Positions 9,791 through 21,340 of a stretch of 64,000 nt of DNA are shown here, piece by piece. Positions within the stretch are counted from its first letter, which is position 1; every line of letters begins with the position of its first letter. The notes under the pieces are model-generated. The model ran no database searches and was not told where the DNA came from. It saw only the letters and a list, made by a program, of their open reading frames with translations. The DNA comes from Sisyra terminalis. Taxonomy: Eukaryota > Arthropoda > Insecta > Neuroptera > Sisyridae. Position numbers and translations under genes: made by a program. The stretch spans positions 43,782,630 to 43,846,629 of the forward strand of contig OY292274.1 of the NCBI GenBank assembly GCA_958496175.1, read 5' to 3'.

Positions 9791-12700
9791 CCTTATATCA
9801 TTGTAAATTGATTTGTACAAAATATTTTCGTTTCGAATTTAATCAACTATATAAAATGCCAATAGTTTTTAAGTATATAATAAGCTTCAATCCACGAATA
9901 GATGGATATACATATCGAAAATTTTAAAGTTCTGTTTTTGTCGTCTAGCTATGGAACCGTTAAAAATTGCTACGTTGAAAAGTTATACATCTATTGAAAA
10001 ATCTAACTAATATATGGTAAATACAAATATCGGATCAGTAACCTAAGAAATACAAGAAGGATGAATAAAAAAATAAACGTATTTTTTTTATATTCAAGCG
10101 ATTCATAAAATTTTCCTTGAAAACTCGAGTTTGCAATTGGAATCAGGTGAGACATTTTCATGAATAAAACATGACCGAAAAAAATAAAAATTTTCATATT
10201 ATGAACAATTACCCGTATCCTTTGGGGCAGAATTAACATTGACTTTTATCACATCAGACATTTATTACGGTCCGAAGTGTACGCGTATTCCGTTTCCGGA
10301 AATGGGGCCGGCTAAAATTTACATTAATACGTATCTCTTCACCTTGTCTCTTCGGCGTCACTGGAGTGCAGAGAAAGAGAAAAACGAAAAACTATGTGAA
10401 AGATTTGAAAAAAAAAATATATGACGGTTTCGGGATGCATGGTCAACACAAGTCTAATCTCGGAACTAAGTATGTTTGGTAAAATTATTTGTTTCAAATA
10501 CAAATGCATGTGGTTTTAATGGCCTTGCAATGCTTTGTTCCTCATTAGCTTATGGATATTTGGCGCCAATATATTATATTTTCTAATGAAAGACCTTTTC
10601 TCAAGTCCATTTTTTCCCCTCTTTATTTGAAATACTAATTAAAACTATTTTATGTCTCTCTGTTAATTTGTGTTAATTATCAAATAAACCTTTTGAAAGA
10701 TAAAAAAATCGAAATTAAGTAACTTCAAATAACAAAACAAACAATTTTGAACGTCCTTCAATTCACATTTATTGATTTTAAAGACTAAGTACTAGTTGAG
10801 GTAAGAATTGTAAAAAAAAATTACTTCATTATTTATTAATTTCAAAAACTAAGCAATTGGTTAATTCTGTTAACAATGTTTAGTTATATATTGTAACAAT
10901 TATTCTTGGGAAATAAAAATTTAAATTTCCCCCAACCGGAAGCACACCAACCCGGAATTTGATTTAACCAAAATTTATCACCATAGCTAAAACAAGGAAA
11001 TACAACAGCCCTCAATTTTGCTAGACATAAAATTAATTCGTTTCAATTATTAAATTTTCTTTGAATTAATAATATACTCCAAAATATTCAATTTTTCTTA
11101 TTATAGAAACGTCTTTTTTGTGTTTTTATTTGTAAATACATTAACAGAGAAAATGAATTTAAATTACATCGTATAATTGACCTATTTATTAAAATTCGTA
11201 CAAAAAACTTAAATAAAAAAATTCGACAAAATCAACGATGACTAATTCATAGATGTTTTCAAGGCTGAGATATTACATTACATTTTTTATTTTTTTATTT
11301 GGACAAAGCTATTGTTTGAACGTTTTTGAAGCAATAACTTTGTTATATGGTTTAACAGTCTTGCTATTTTTTTTGTCAAAAAAATAAAAATAAAATAAAA
11401 ATATTTCACGGCCTTTAAAACTATTAGGTAGGAGTAATAAACTTTTTTATTATTTTTTTTACGTACATTCATTTTTCATACTATTTTTTTGTTCATACTA
11501 TAGTACTATACATTCATTTTTGATTGATAAATGTTAAAAAAAGATATTAAGATTTTACTCATAGATTTCGAGATACAGTCAAAAATGACATCCGAGGGGT
11601 TTTAAACCAAAACCAGGTTTTATTTGTTTTCTTTTCATATTTTTTTAATTATATCCTCAGGCTAGCGTAAGACATGGTAAACAATTGGGTATGGATCTCA
11701 TTTTTTTAGGTCAAACCAGTGGTTTCATTATAAGAAGCTACAAAAAAAAGAAGGCCAAACAAGGTAGAAAAATAATGTGGCTATAAGTTATAGTTATAGT
11801 TTTTTGCGGTTTTTAAGTTTTGTCTAAAGATCTAGTGCGTACTGAAGTATTTATTATTGCAAAAATTGGGTACATTTTATACTTTTATTATCCTTCGATT
11901 ATATCTTCTATTTACTTCCATTTTATTAAGACCTAACATTGGGAGTGAGGCCAAACTGTCATTGTAGCGCTCATCTATTATAGACGTCTTGACCTATTGT
12001 TGAATATTTGGCTTTGCAGGAAATTTTGATGTCTTTGAAAATTTTTAAAATATTATTCCTGGTGATGTGTTCAATACTTAAGTTTACATGTGTTATATCT
12101 ATTTTACGTACTCTAATAAGAATGAATTACAACTTCAACATCCCAAAAATTTTCAAACAGTAATCCCGTGAGAAAAAAAGTATGAGTTTTTTGCTTCTTT
12201 TCATTAACTTGTAGATTAAGTAAAAATTAAAAGAAAGAAACTTATTTACTTTAACAAAAATTCAAGCTATTTAAATTTCAATACCCATCCACAATACAGT
12301 AACTTCAGTCAAGCATCAATCTTAACGAAGCATTGCGTTGCTCAATGTCCAAAGTGTCCCATCTTCAGCTAATCTCAGCTGGATGATCGAAAATCAGTGG
12401 ACGAATCAAGCAGAAAACAGAAAACGTTTCCACTTTCAGCCAATCATAGCTGGGTGATCGAAAATAACGTAATTACAAAATAACAACAGAAGATTTAACA
12501 ATTATATTCCAAGATATTCTAACAAGTCCCAGATAATTACCCTTCAGATATTCCCCTAAAAAAGAGCGACAAGTAGTGTAACCAACCCAAAATTTATCTC
12601 AAACGTAGATATGATTTGAAAAGTCGCTAGTTTCCTCGCAACCCTACATTGAAAAATTGGTGGATCTATCATCCTTATTTCTTGAGGTTTTCTAGAAACC

Positions 12701-13340
12701 CAACAATAAGAATTAGATCCATTTAATGTTTCAAATAGGTAAAACATATTTAAAATCAATGACCATTAACTTTGAAAATAGAACCCAAAATAAATCAAAA
12801 GTTAAAAAAAAACTACGGTAAGTCTATTATATCCAAATGAATAGTTTCTATTTGTAAATATTAAGGTTTTGAATAATTTCTGGGTGAAAACATAATGATA
12901 TAAGAGTTATAGCCTATAATTAAAGGCAGTTTTAACACAGGTAGCTTTAAGACATGTCAAAATCTGGCGACATCTCATTTTTTTTTAAATAATTGGTAAA
13001 TAAATCAGACCTCGGGGAAAATTTATCAACAAAATAATATAATACGATATTAGAATTCGATCATTTTAAAATGTTAAAAAGTATAGCTAAAGTAGTATTA
13101 ATAAAGTATAGCTAGTATAAGTTGTAGTCAATCTTTTAATACAATTTGTAATTAGAAACTCAATTGCAAACAGTTAATACTTTGAAGTATTAGTTTCGAA
13201 TAGTTTGACTGCTCGGAAGAAAATAAAAAATGTTTTGCAAGAATTTGTAAGTTAAAACCCACAAAGAGCTATTTAATCAAAAAATTTTCAAATCATATCG
13301 TAAATCAAATAATTTTTGATTATTTAAGATTACAAATTAA
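9791..13340. other. Long AT-rich non-coding stretch
   Basis: No coding domain was recognised. A 61-codon open frame at 10239-10424 is slightly less AT-rich but has no recognisable product. The direct duplication at 12358-12475 is listed separately. Confidence 0.5.
12358..12475 (+). repeat. Short direct duplication
   Basis: CTTCAGCTAATCTCAGCTGG followed by ATGATCGAAAATCA is repeated about 70 bp later as CTTTCAGCCAATCATAGCTG followed by GGTGATCGAAAATAA. Two copies only, with several substitutions. Confidence 0.6.
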
Positions 13341-13414
13341 CAATACATAAAGTCTTAATTCAACCTACTTGGACATACGTCGTAAAACAGTAGGATTCTG
13401 CCAAACACTCAAAC

Positions 13415-13636
13415 ATTCAACGCACCCAATCCTTCCAATCAAAACTTCTCCATCGTGTCCTAAATGCTTCCTACTACGACATAAATAAGGTCATACGAAA
13501 AGATCTCGAAATTCTCTTCATGAAAAATTTAATCCATGATCGTTTCCAAAAATTTCATAACAAGCTGCACAACCATCCGAATTCCAACGCTCAAACCCTT
13601 TCTTCTGCATCCCATCCAAATAATCCTTTACGTTGA
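13415..13636 (+). pseudogene. Jockey-like LINE ORF2, C-terminal fragment
   Basis: An open frame of 73 codons with no ATG start reads IQRTQSFQSKLLHRVLNASY, then YDINKVIRKDLEILFMKNLI, then FHNKLHNHPN and ends SSASHPNNPLR before a stop. This matches the C-terminal end of jockey-clade proteins, where a Q-x-x-Q-S/N-K-x-L-R-x-I-T-x-A-P-W-Y block is followed by V-x-x-D-L-x-I-P and H-H/K-x-L-x-x-H-P-N. The catalytic RT core is absent. The frame has no internal stop, so it is less decayed than most LINE fragments here. It is followed 150 bp later by a foldback element. Confidence 0.82.
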
Positions 13637-13784
13637 TTAAAACACCGAAGTCTGTGAGATCTACTAATTGATTAATAGAGTCTCAAATCCCCAGTTGGTT
13701 TCTTTTAAGAAGTTTCAAAGTAAACTGGGTATAAGCTTGGATCAGGAACGTCGAGATTTTCAGAATTGAAGAGAACTATTCCGA

Positions 13785-14240
13785 ATGGGTACGTATTGTT
13801 CACTAGAATGCAATTTGTACGTAAACTTTGACATGCCAGAAATGAAGAAGTGACGGTTATTTTCAAATATGTATTTATATTATAATATGTAAAATTAAAT
13901 TTTCATCTCAAGTCCATTTTAGTACACCCACAAATCTGCCAACATTGCATTTTCCATTTTGTTTTTATTTTAATTCGCGATATTTTTGTTAATTCAATTC
14001 CAATATGGTATAATTCTCTCTTTTGTGGGTAAATTTTTAATATGGACCGATTTAATCGCGAATTAAATTAAAACAAAGTCGAAAATGCAACGTTGCCAGA
14101 TTGTGGGTGTATTATATTATCATACATAATACAATATAAATACATTTTTGAAAATAACAGTCGCTACTTCATTTCTGACATGTCAAAATTTACGTACAAA
14201 TTGCATTCGAGTGAACAATACGAACAGGAATAATATCGAA
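13785..14240. mobile_element. Foldback element with nested MITE
   Basis: Left arm (about 13789-13893) ACGTATTGTTCACTAGAATG onward and right arm (about 14123-14225) are reverse complements, both carrying CAATTTGTACGTAAA, GACATG-CAGAAATGAAG and TTTATATTATAAT-type blocks. Between them lies a truncated copy of the 225-bp palindromic MITE. No coding sequence or certain target duplication is visible. Confidence 0.8.
13915..14111. mobile_element. Palindromic MITE, truncated copy 3
   Basis: It shares TTTTAGTACACCCACAAATC at the left, GTTTTTATTTTAATTCGCG in the arm, and GTCGAAAATGCAACG then CCAGATTGTGGGTGTA at the right with the MITE copies at 2396 and 52448. The outer right end (CTAAAGTACACATGAGCC) is missing, so no duplication can be defined. 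It sits in the loop of the foldback element. Confidence 0.85.
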
Positions 14241-14244
14241 ACCA

Positions 14245-16530
14245 TTCGAAAACAGTTCTCAAATACCGTAAACTGTCCTTAGGTAAAGGATTACTTTTAA
14301 CTAAAGGAATAGAATTATTTTATTTAATTTTGTGAGCATATATTGTATAAGATTTTTGTATAGAAGGCAATATATTGTTTAAAAAAAATATTTAAGATTA
14401 AAAAGATTCAATCAACCCAGGAAATTGAAGTTGAAAACAGTACGAAGAAATTTAAGTTTATTATACATTAAATAGGTGGTTGATACCTCCGGTAGCATCT
14501 ATGTACAATTAAGCTATATGTAAGATATAAGATTAATAACTTTTTTAATTTCGCTTTGAGGAAAAAAAGAGGGAAAATACAAAAATTTTCCACAATTTTT
14601 TACGATATTTTTTTGGTGAGTTGTTATTGGAAAAATGTTCAAGCATTTCAGGGATTGGACGCTTAGCTATCATATATGGTAATTTTGTGTTTTGCAAATA
14701 CGCACTTGACATTTGTATTATTGGGGCGTATATGTCTTAAATTTATAATCTCATATTTTATTTATAAAACGTATGCAATATTTTATTGCACGTTTTAAAA
14801 AAAAATCAATGAAATCTTTTCCTCTCGCGTCATCTCAATAGAAGAGTAACAAAGCCGTATTATAAGTATATTTTCGTTGAGTTCGCCGCGCTGTTCTTTA
14901 TTTATGTAACAAGATCGTTTGTATATCATTTAATTTCTAATTATTTAAACGAGTCTCGTCCATTTTCATAAACATAATAAATATTGTACACAACACTCTT
15001 GGGGGAAATCGAAGAAACTAGTCGCGGTGTTTTGTATCTATAATACATATGATTCCGATTGGAGGTGCCGTGGAATAACAGCAGAATTCCTTCAATCAGA
15101 GAATAAATGTTGAATTAAAATTGTTGTCCTTCGAGTGACCCTGACGATTGCGTTTCAAATTAAGTTTCCTGTTTTCAAATTGGTTGCTCCATATAAGATT
15201 ATTGTTGTTATTTTTTTGGTCATCTGTTTCCCTCTCTTCTTGATTGCTTATCAAATGCGTAGGTCATAAATTTCGTGGCTTTTTGGTGAGCTCGTTTTTC
15301 GTTAATTTATTAATTTTTTTAATCATAAAAAGTGGTGCGCTTTCTTTTAATTGGGCACTTAAAATATATATTTTTTACAGAAATATCAGACAGCTAATGA
15401 GACTATGAATCATTACACACACAAGTACTTCACATCCTTTTAATCTTTTCAAGTTCAATATGGGTTATTAGTAAAACAATATTAAATATGAATGCAGTTA
15501 TGTTTATTTAAATTCATTTCCATAGACGATATAATGCTCATTAATTTTTATTATAATGAAAACAATCTTAAAAATGAAAACTATGTTTATAAAAATTACG
15601 ACTTTTAGACCTTCTAAGTTACAAAAATAATGTTTCAGTAAGTATTTTTGACAATCACACAAGTAATCAGAGATGGTTAAGCAGTTGAAAGGTTTCGGGT
15701 AAGTTGGCAAGTTTCGGCTTACAAATATTTTTTTCTTGGATTGATTTCATTGCTTACGAAATCCAAAAGTGACAATATTTTACTTGTTGTGAACGTCTTG
15801 AGCGGGGCAGGTGTTGGACAGGATTTGTAAGGAAGGTGTTGTCCTTGCGTAAGTTAACTTTGCCCTTGTTCAAAATTGTTTGTAGACGTAATTTTTAATT
15901 ACATATCACGAAAACAGACAATTTCCGTTTTACTATTATAAACGGAAAAGTCTGTAGACTTTTTAATAATAATCTTAAAATCTTTCCAAAATAATTTCTG
16001 ATCGAAACATTTTAGTTATGTTAATTTACCCATTTAATATTTATGTTTTTGTATTACTAATGCACAAACATGTTTTTTTCTTATTTTCATTTAGCTCTAA
16101 AAATTTTTCAGTGTAAAATACTAGCAGAAATGTGCCAGGTTGGAAACAAGTCATCATTATTTTCAGCATTTGTTGAAAGTGTGTACTTTATTTTATTTTA
16201 TTTCCCCTATTTTTCAATTTTTCCTCTGTTTTTTTTTCAATTTTTCTAAATTTAATTCTCAATATTCTTTTTCTTCAAATTCACAGTAACCAGTTAAAAA
16301 AACCTAGTACATTGCGAACAATCGTCATGTCCTTTTCTATTTCAAGTAATTTTAAAGTATTACTACCCTATTGTTTTTTTTAAATCTCTGCAGTTTGGAT
16401 TGGAAAAAAATGTGTACACTATTGTTCAGTGTTCAGTTTATTGAAAGAAAAAAAAACTGTTTTTGCTTATGTTTCTTTTTCGTCAACTATATTGCATACC
16501 ATTGAGCATCATTCATACAGTTTCAATCGA
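14245..16530. other. Long AT-rich non-coding stretch
   Basis: No coding domain or bounded repeat was recognised. Open frames, including one at 15504-15710 on the minus strand, are short and featureless. Confidence 0.5.
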
Positions 16531-16536
16531 ATATAT

Positions 16537-16765
16537 TAGTGGATCATAACCAGGGTTCAATCGAACCCTAGGGGTTCGGCAGGTCAGTCTCGCGGGTTCG
16601 GGGGATTCTTAATGGTTTCGTTCTTTGTTCTTAATAGTTTTGATCCTTTTGTGCACTTATGTTTATTATTAGATAAAAGTTTTACTATTCCTATTAAGAA
16701 AGATTCAGTGAATCGCTCAAGAAACTATTGAGAGTTAGCACCTCCAACAAGGTTAAGAACCACTG
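16537..16765. mobile_element. hAT MITE, CAGTGGTTCTTAACC type, copy 2
   Basis: It begins with a degenerate terminus, TAGTGGATCATAACCAGGG, followed by TTCAATCGAACCCTAGGGGT and GTCAGTCTCGCGGGTTCG, and ends AAGGTTAAGAACCACTG. The internal block is the reverse complement of the GAACCCGCGAGACTAACTCA block in the copies at 8105 and 51541. No matching target duplication is visible, so it is old. Confidence 0.8.
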
Positions 16766-16999
16766 CTTTGTTCAAATAAAAAAAGCTGTAGTGACAGAAA
16801 ATTTTAATTTTTGACCCAATTCTTGAAAAAATATTAATTCTAAGATATCTTAACAAATTTACAATTATTTTTAAAAAAATATGTTTTCGTCTCCTTTTAA
16901 CTCAAGAACTCTTCTCTGAACCGATTTTAATGAAACAACTATTGTTTAACTTACAAGATGTACATCATTAAGAGAAGGTATTCTCTTCATACAATTGAG

Positions 17000-18060
17000 G
17001 TGTGGAAAAATATCCTCTTTTTATTGGTCATTCTCTCATCATTACCGAGAATCGTCATCATTAGCAAATTGTGTCATAAGAACTTTCCTTTTACTCCAGA
17101 CTTTATTTAGGGACCCGTAAAATAAAACTTCGGTAGACTTTTGAGCATAATTAGTTCATCAGATTGGTGATATCCTTCTGGGTTTTCGTTCCTCCACGTT
17201 TCCCAGGATCATCTACGGGATTCTCCAAATTTTTGCAATTTATTCGTGAAATTTGTCCGAAAAACTAGAATGTTGGGAAAGCAGATGAAAAAGAGTCTAT
17301 ATCGGATTTTCAGTTTCAACGGAAATCGAAACATACGTCTCAAGCACCACATTTTGAATAGCCCAATTCTTTTTCTCTCCGCGTCTTTAAATGTCCAAGT
17401 CTCTACCCCAAGAGAGATCCTTTCAAAATTTAGATAATCTGCTGATTGTACTTTTAGTAACTTTGACTCTTCTTCGAACGTCGGTCTTACTAGAACCTGT
17501 GTTACTCACAACTAAACCCAGATACACTGTAATGTTAACAATTTAGTATTTATGTAGGACATTTATTATTTGTAGAGTATTATTACGATCCAAAAATCAT
17601 AATTTTGGTTTCCTCTACGTTTAAAGCCACATTTATTGCTCTTAGTTTCAACACGATTTAGGAGATCCAACATTTCCTCTTTTGATGCAGCTATCAGCGT
17701 TGTAGTTTGGCATCTTTTTATCTACATTTGAAAATTCTTCTCTCTATCTCCTTTCTCATTATGTATTCTCCATATATTATGAAAAGATCTGGAGACAGGA
17801 TGCATCCCTGGTTAACGTCTCGACAGGTTTTATAGGATAAAGAGTGTTAGTTTTCTATTCTTACTTTGGCCGTGTTGTTAACGTAAAAGTTTCTTATTAG
17901 TAATTAGGTATTCCGGCGTATCCATTTCACGGAAAACCTTCTAAAAAATTTTTCAGTTGACGAAATCAAACGCTTGTTGGTAATCTAAGAAACAGTTGGA
18001 ATGTTGAATTCTTTCCATTTTTCTATAAGGTGTCCGAAAATTAACTTCTTCATACATAAT
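17000..18060 (-). pseudogene. RTE/BovB-like LINE reverse-transcriptase remnant
   Basis: Reading down the minus strand, conserved RT landmarks appear in order. NCFLDYQQAFDFVN (near 18000) matches the F-I-D-Y-x-K-A-F-D-x-V motif containing the first catalytic Asp. VNQGCILSPDLFIIYGEYIM (about 17820-17760) matches the G-V-R-Q-G-C-I-L-S-P-x-L-F-N-x-Y-x-E-x-I-M motif. Then come pieces of the A-S-x-E-E-M-L-x-L-L-N block and NVEETKIMIFGS. Finally VETWTFKDAERKRIGLFKMW and CLRRMF (about 17400-17290) match the G-x-E-T-W-T-L...F-E-M-W-C-x-R-R-M region. The catalytic YADD is not readable. Many frameshifts and stops show it is dead. Confidence 0.85.
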
Positions 18061-19850
18061 CGAGTAGAGTATCATTGACCAAGTCCCTACAATTTTTAAA
18101 AAAAATGTTATAATTTGTGACACATGCTCCAAAGATGAAAATATCATAATTTGATGGATATGAGAAATTTCTTCAGTAGAGAAAATTACAATACATCTCA
18201 TATTGTATAAAAATCTTATCGATACATTAGTATGCCACGAAAATGATGATCAGTAATTCCTAGAAATTAAAATCGTTTAAATTTTCGTCAAGTATGAAAA
18301 CTCATTTTACTTCGATTAAAATACAATGTGCAAATTACAATAAAATGTTTAACATTTTGATGAGTTGTAAACTTCTTATTATTTTGTTTTAAAATAAAAA
18401 AAATCTGTGCAAAGTCTACAGATAATTTTATAATAAACAATCTTTTGCTTTATTGTGAGATGTTTACAATGTACACTGATAGGCATACTTGAAAGACGAA
18501 TTTAACGCATTTTTGCCAAAATCTAGTCTAATAAATTTTCGAAAATGTAAAAATGTAGACATATAAAAGTTTCTCAAAAAGAAAAAAAATAATCCGAGTC
18601 CTATTTCGACGAACATATCACTGAATTAGGCGTAGTAATTGATGTATTCATAGAAATTAAAACCACAAATTTGTCATTCGGTTCAAAAATAGATACATAA
18701 ATATTCATATATAATCGAAAGGTCGTGTTTATCGAAGAGAGATTGGAAAAGAAGAAATAAATTATTTTGTGCTGAAACAGATTTATTGTATATATGCGTT
18801 TATCAACAAATTATTTCCCAGGCTAAACCTCACTTGGTAATCGCTTATGTAGAAACAAACGAGCATACGTACGAGAGTTAAACTATGATAATTCATACAA
18901 ACAAATTCATGACGAAATCGTTTTCATTTCCAATTCTTTTGTCTGATTTTTTTCAAATGCTTCTGCCATTATTTTGCTACTATTAATTGTATAAAATCGT
19001 AGAAATTGTCCAGAAGATTCCTCATATTCAATATTCAGCTCAGTTTTGGGTAGACAAAAACTGTTGAACTTACACCATACAACTTAAGCCACTTCAATAA
19101 CAAAAACACACTACCCTACTTGAGAAATGATCTATAATTTTATTTATGCCTTTCATAAAAGTGCTGATTTAGAAGTTTGTCTTCTCAAATTGGTCATTGG
19201 AATGTGTTCAATATTAGTCAGCAAAATGTTCGATAACGATACCACTCTCTTCGTATTTTGATTCATCTCAGTGCCCATGGCTCTTATGTATAACTTACTG
19301 GCAGAAATCGTTGTCAAAATGTCTCAATCAGCATTTATGTTTGTTATTGATTAAATAAGCCTCACGTGCGATTAAAAATAAATTAGCTTTATGAACTATA
19401 CGAGTGATGGACTGGTCAATGAGTTTAATGCAAAAGACAAACTGTATAAATTACAATAATTTTGTTTTTGTACTAATGTGTAAAAGTGAAGGTAAGAGCA
19501 AAACCTAAAATAATACTCTATAATCTCTCTATCTTCTTTTGTATGCATAAAATTGTTTGTCCTGATTGACTGACTGGCTAATGGATCAAGTCACTGATTA
19601 AGCTATAGGTCATGGAAATGTGAAATTTGGAGGGTATATTTCTTTTATGATGTAGGCATCTAATATGAAAGGATTTTGGAAAATTCCTCCTAAACACGAA
19701 GCATTAAATGATGTCAAAAATTGTATAATTATTTCGATTTGAATTTGTTTGTTGAAATTTGAAATAGAAAAAAAATCTAAGACTTTCATAATATCGTTCG
19801 AAGGGTCAGAATACTAGTAAAAACTTGTGGACACTTTGGTGCATATGGAT
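18061..19850. other. AT-rich non-coding stretch
   Basis: No domain was recognised. The last few hundred bases may contain more decayed Helitron sequence, since helicase similarity becomes readable at about 19860. Confidence 0.5.
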
Positions 19851-19854
19851 AAAC

Positions 19855-20315
19855 TATCCTGAGAAGCTCCATAATACACTGAATTTATCTAGTCTTAAGT
19901 CTCATACACTTATCCTGTAAGTGGGTGCTTCAGTAATGCTACTGCGAAATATCAATCCGCCAAAGTTATGTAATGAAACCGGGCTACGTGGGAAAGCCTT
20001 GCATAAAACATTGGTATAAGCCACTATATTCACTGGCTGCGTTTGAGGTGAATCAGTGTTGATACCACGGATACTACTTTTACCGTCAGAGTATCCATTC
20101 GAGCTTTTTTTTAAAGACTACAGTTTTCCCTTGAATTTTGTTTCGTCATGACAATAAATAAAGCACTGGGTCAATCACTGAAATCAACAGAAATCGATCT
20201 GCTTCCCATATGGCCAGTTTTATGTGGCCTTCTCTAGAGGGAGTTCAGCTAGTGACCTGGTCTTATTAGCACCAGAAGGAACACCCTGGAATGTCGCATA
20301 TAAAAAATACTTTAA
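19855..20315 (+). pseudogene. Helitron helicase (Pif1-like) C-terminal remnant
   Basis: The plus-strand translation contains GASVMLLRNINPPKLCNETG, matching the G-x-P-I-M-L-L-R-N-L-N-P-P-K-L-C-N-G-T helicase motif. It continues with ATIFTGCV, then GESVLIPRI (matching F-I-P-R-I), PFELFFKDYSFPLNF (matching F-P-F-x-F-K-R-x-Q-F-P-x-x-x-A-F), and YGQFYVAFSRGSSASDLVLL (matching H-G-Q-L-Y-V-A-x-S-R-V). This order is that of Helitron Rep-Hel proteins. Stop codons and frameshifts interrupt it, and the motif for nucleotide binding and the Rep domain are absent. No 3' hairpin with CTRR end was confirmed. Confidence 0.82.
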
Positions 20316-20734
20316 ATGAGCACTTCTTTATATTAAGATACTGTAATTGAGTATTCATTATATACTACATCAAAACCACCTATGAAAGTATGTAGATTAA
20401 TTGCTATAGTAAGTACAAGAGCAAGAAAAATTATAATTTTTTTTAAATAATATTGAATTTTAACTCTATAGAAGTGAGTTAATAAACAAATATTGATATA
20501 TCTTATATACTAAGAGAAATATATTTACTAGACATATTTTAGGTCGAGTGATGACTTATATATTGTGTATATAAAATACATTTATCTCTATCTATCTCCT
20601 CGTTTAAGGGTCCATCCAATGAAATCTAATGGTCCATTTGAGTAATTATATTTTAATTTGTCGGTTTTTTAGTATAAACCTTAATTTTTATAAAAAGCAA
20701 AGAACGTTAGCAGTTCCAATTTTAGCGTAAAAAA
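20316..20734. other. AT-rich non-coding stretch
   Basis: Nothing recognisable apart from the approach to the dispersed repeat C copy. Confidence 0.5.
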
Positions 20735-20935
20735 TCTAAAATTTTGGATCGAAAATGACAAAATTTTTCTTCTTTTAAGTAAACCGCTAAATTTAGGTTT
20801 ATTATTTTTGGAAAATATATAGAAATATAAACACGTTAAACTGTTACAGTTACATCTGTTTAATTTCCTACCGTAAGGGTTGAAACAAGAGGTTAACATT
20901 TTTTTTAAACTTACACTTATTAATTTCCAAAGTCT
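20735..20935 (+). repeat. Dispersed repeat C, copy 2
   Basis: Diverged copy of the repeat at 296-520, with GGATCGAAAATGACAAAA, CCGCTAAATTTAGG, GTTGAAACAAGAGGTTAA and AAACTTACACTTATTAAT in the same order and spacing. It has no coding content. Confidence 0.5.
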
Positions 20936-21170
20936 CCATCTTACCTTCCTTCTCATAACTAGAGAAAATTTGAGCTAGAAAATTCTAAAAATATATATTT
21001 TAAAATTTAAAATATATTTTAAGTCTTCTAGCTTTAATTGATGAACAAACTGATAATATACAGTTCATTTATAAGTCTTTACAAATGCCCTTAAAAAGTA
21101 TTTTTTTGTATTTATTTTTATACGCCTAAAACTTATACTTATTGAAGACTTATTTTAAAATTAGTTCTAG

Positions 21171-21340
21171 TCTACTGGTAGCCGAGTGGTCTAGGTGACC
21201 GCTCCAAAACTAGAAGGTAGTGGGTTCACTCCTCGTATCGAGCAAATTTTCAATATTTCTCGATAATGGATTTAATTAACCCTAGAGTCGCTGAAGGACC
21301 TTAGTAGTTATATAACAATGGTAAATAGCAATTAAAAAAT
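21171..21340 (+). repeat. tRNA-derived SINE, copy 1
   Basis: The head reads TACTGGTAGCCGAGTGGTCT, containing an A-box-like TAGCCGAGTGG, followed 40 bp later by a degenerate B box, GGGTTCACTCC. The body contains CAATATTTCTCGATAATGG, AACCCTAGAGTCGCTGAAGG and ACCTTAGTAGTTATA and ends in AATTAAAAAA. The head resembles a leucine or serine tRNA. Two other copies share head, body and tail. Confidence 0.85.

Noticed and set aside
21171..21245. Functional tRNA gene
   Set aside because: A and B box words are present, but the acceptor and anticodon stems do not pair, and the head is joined to a shared SINE body in three copies.
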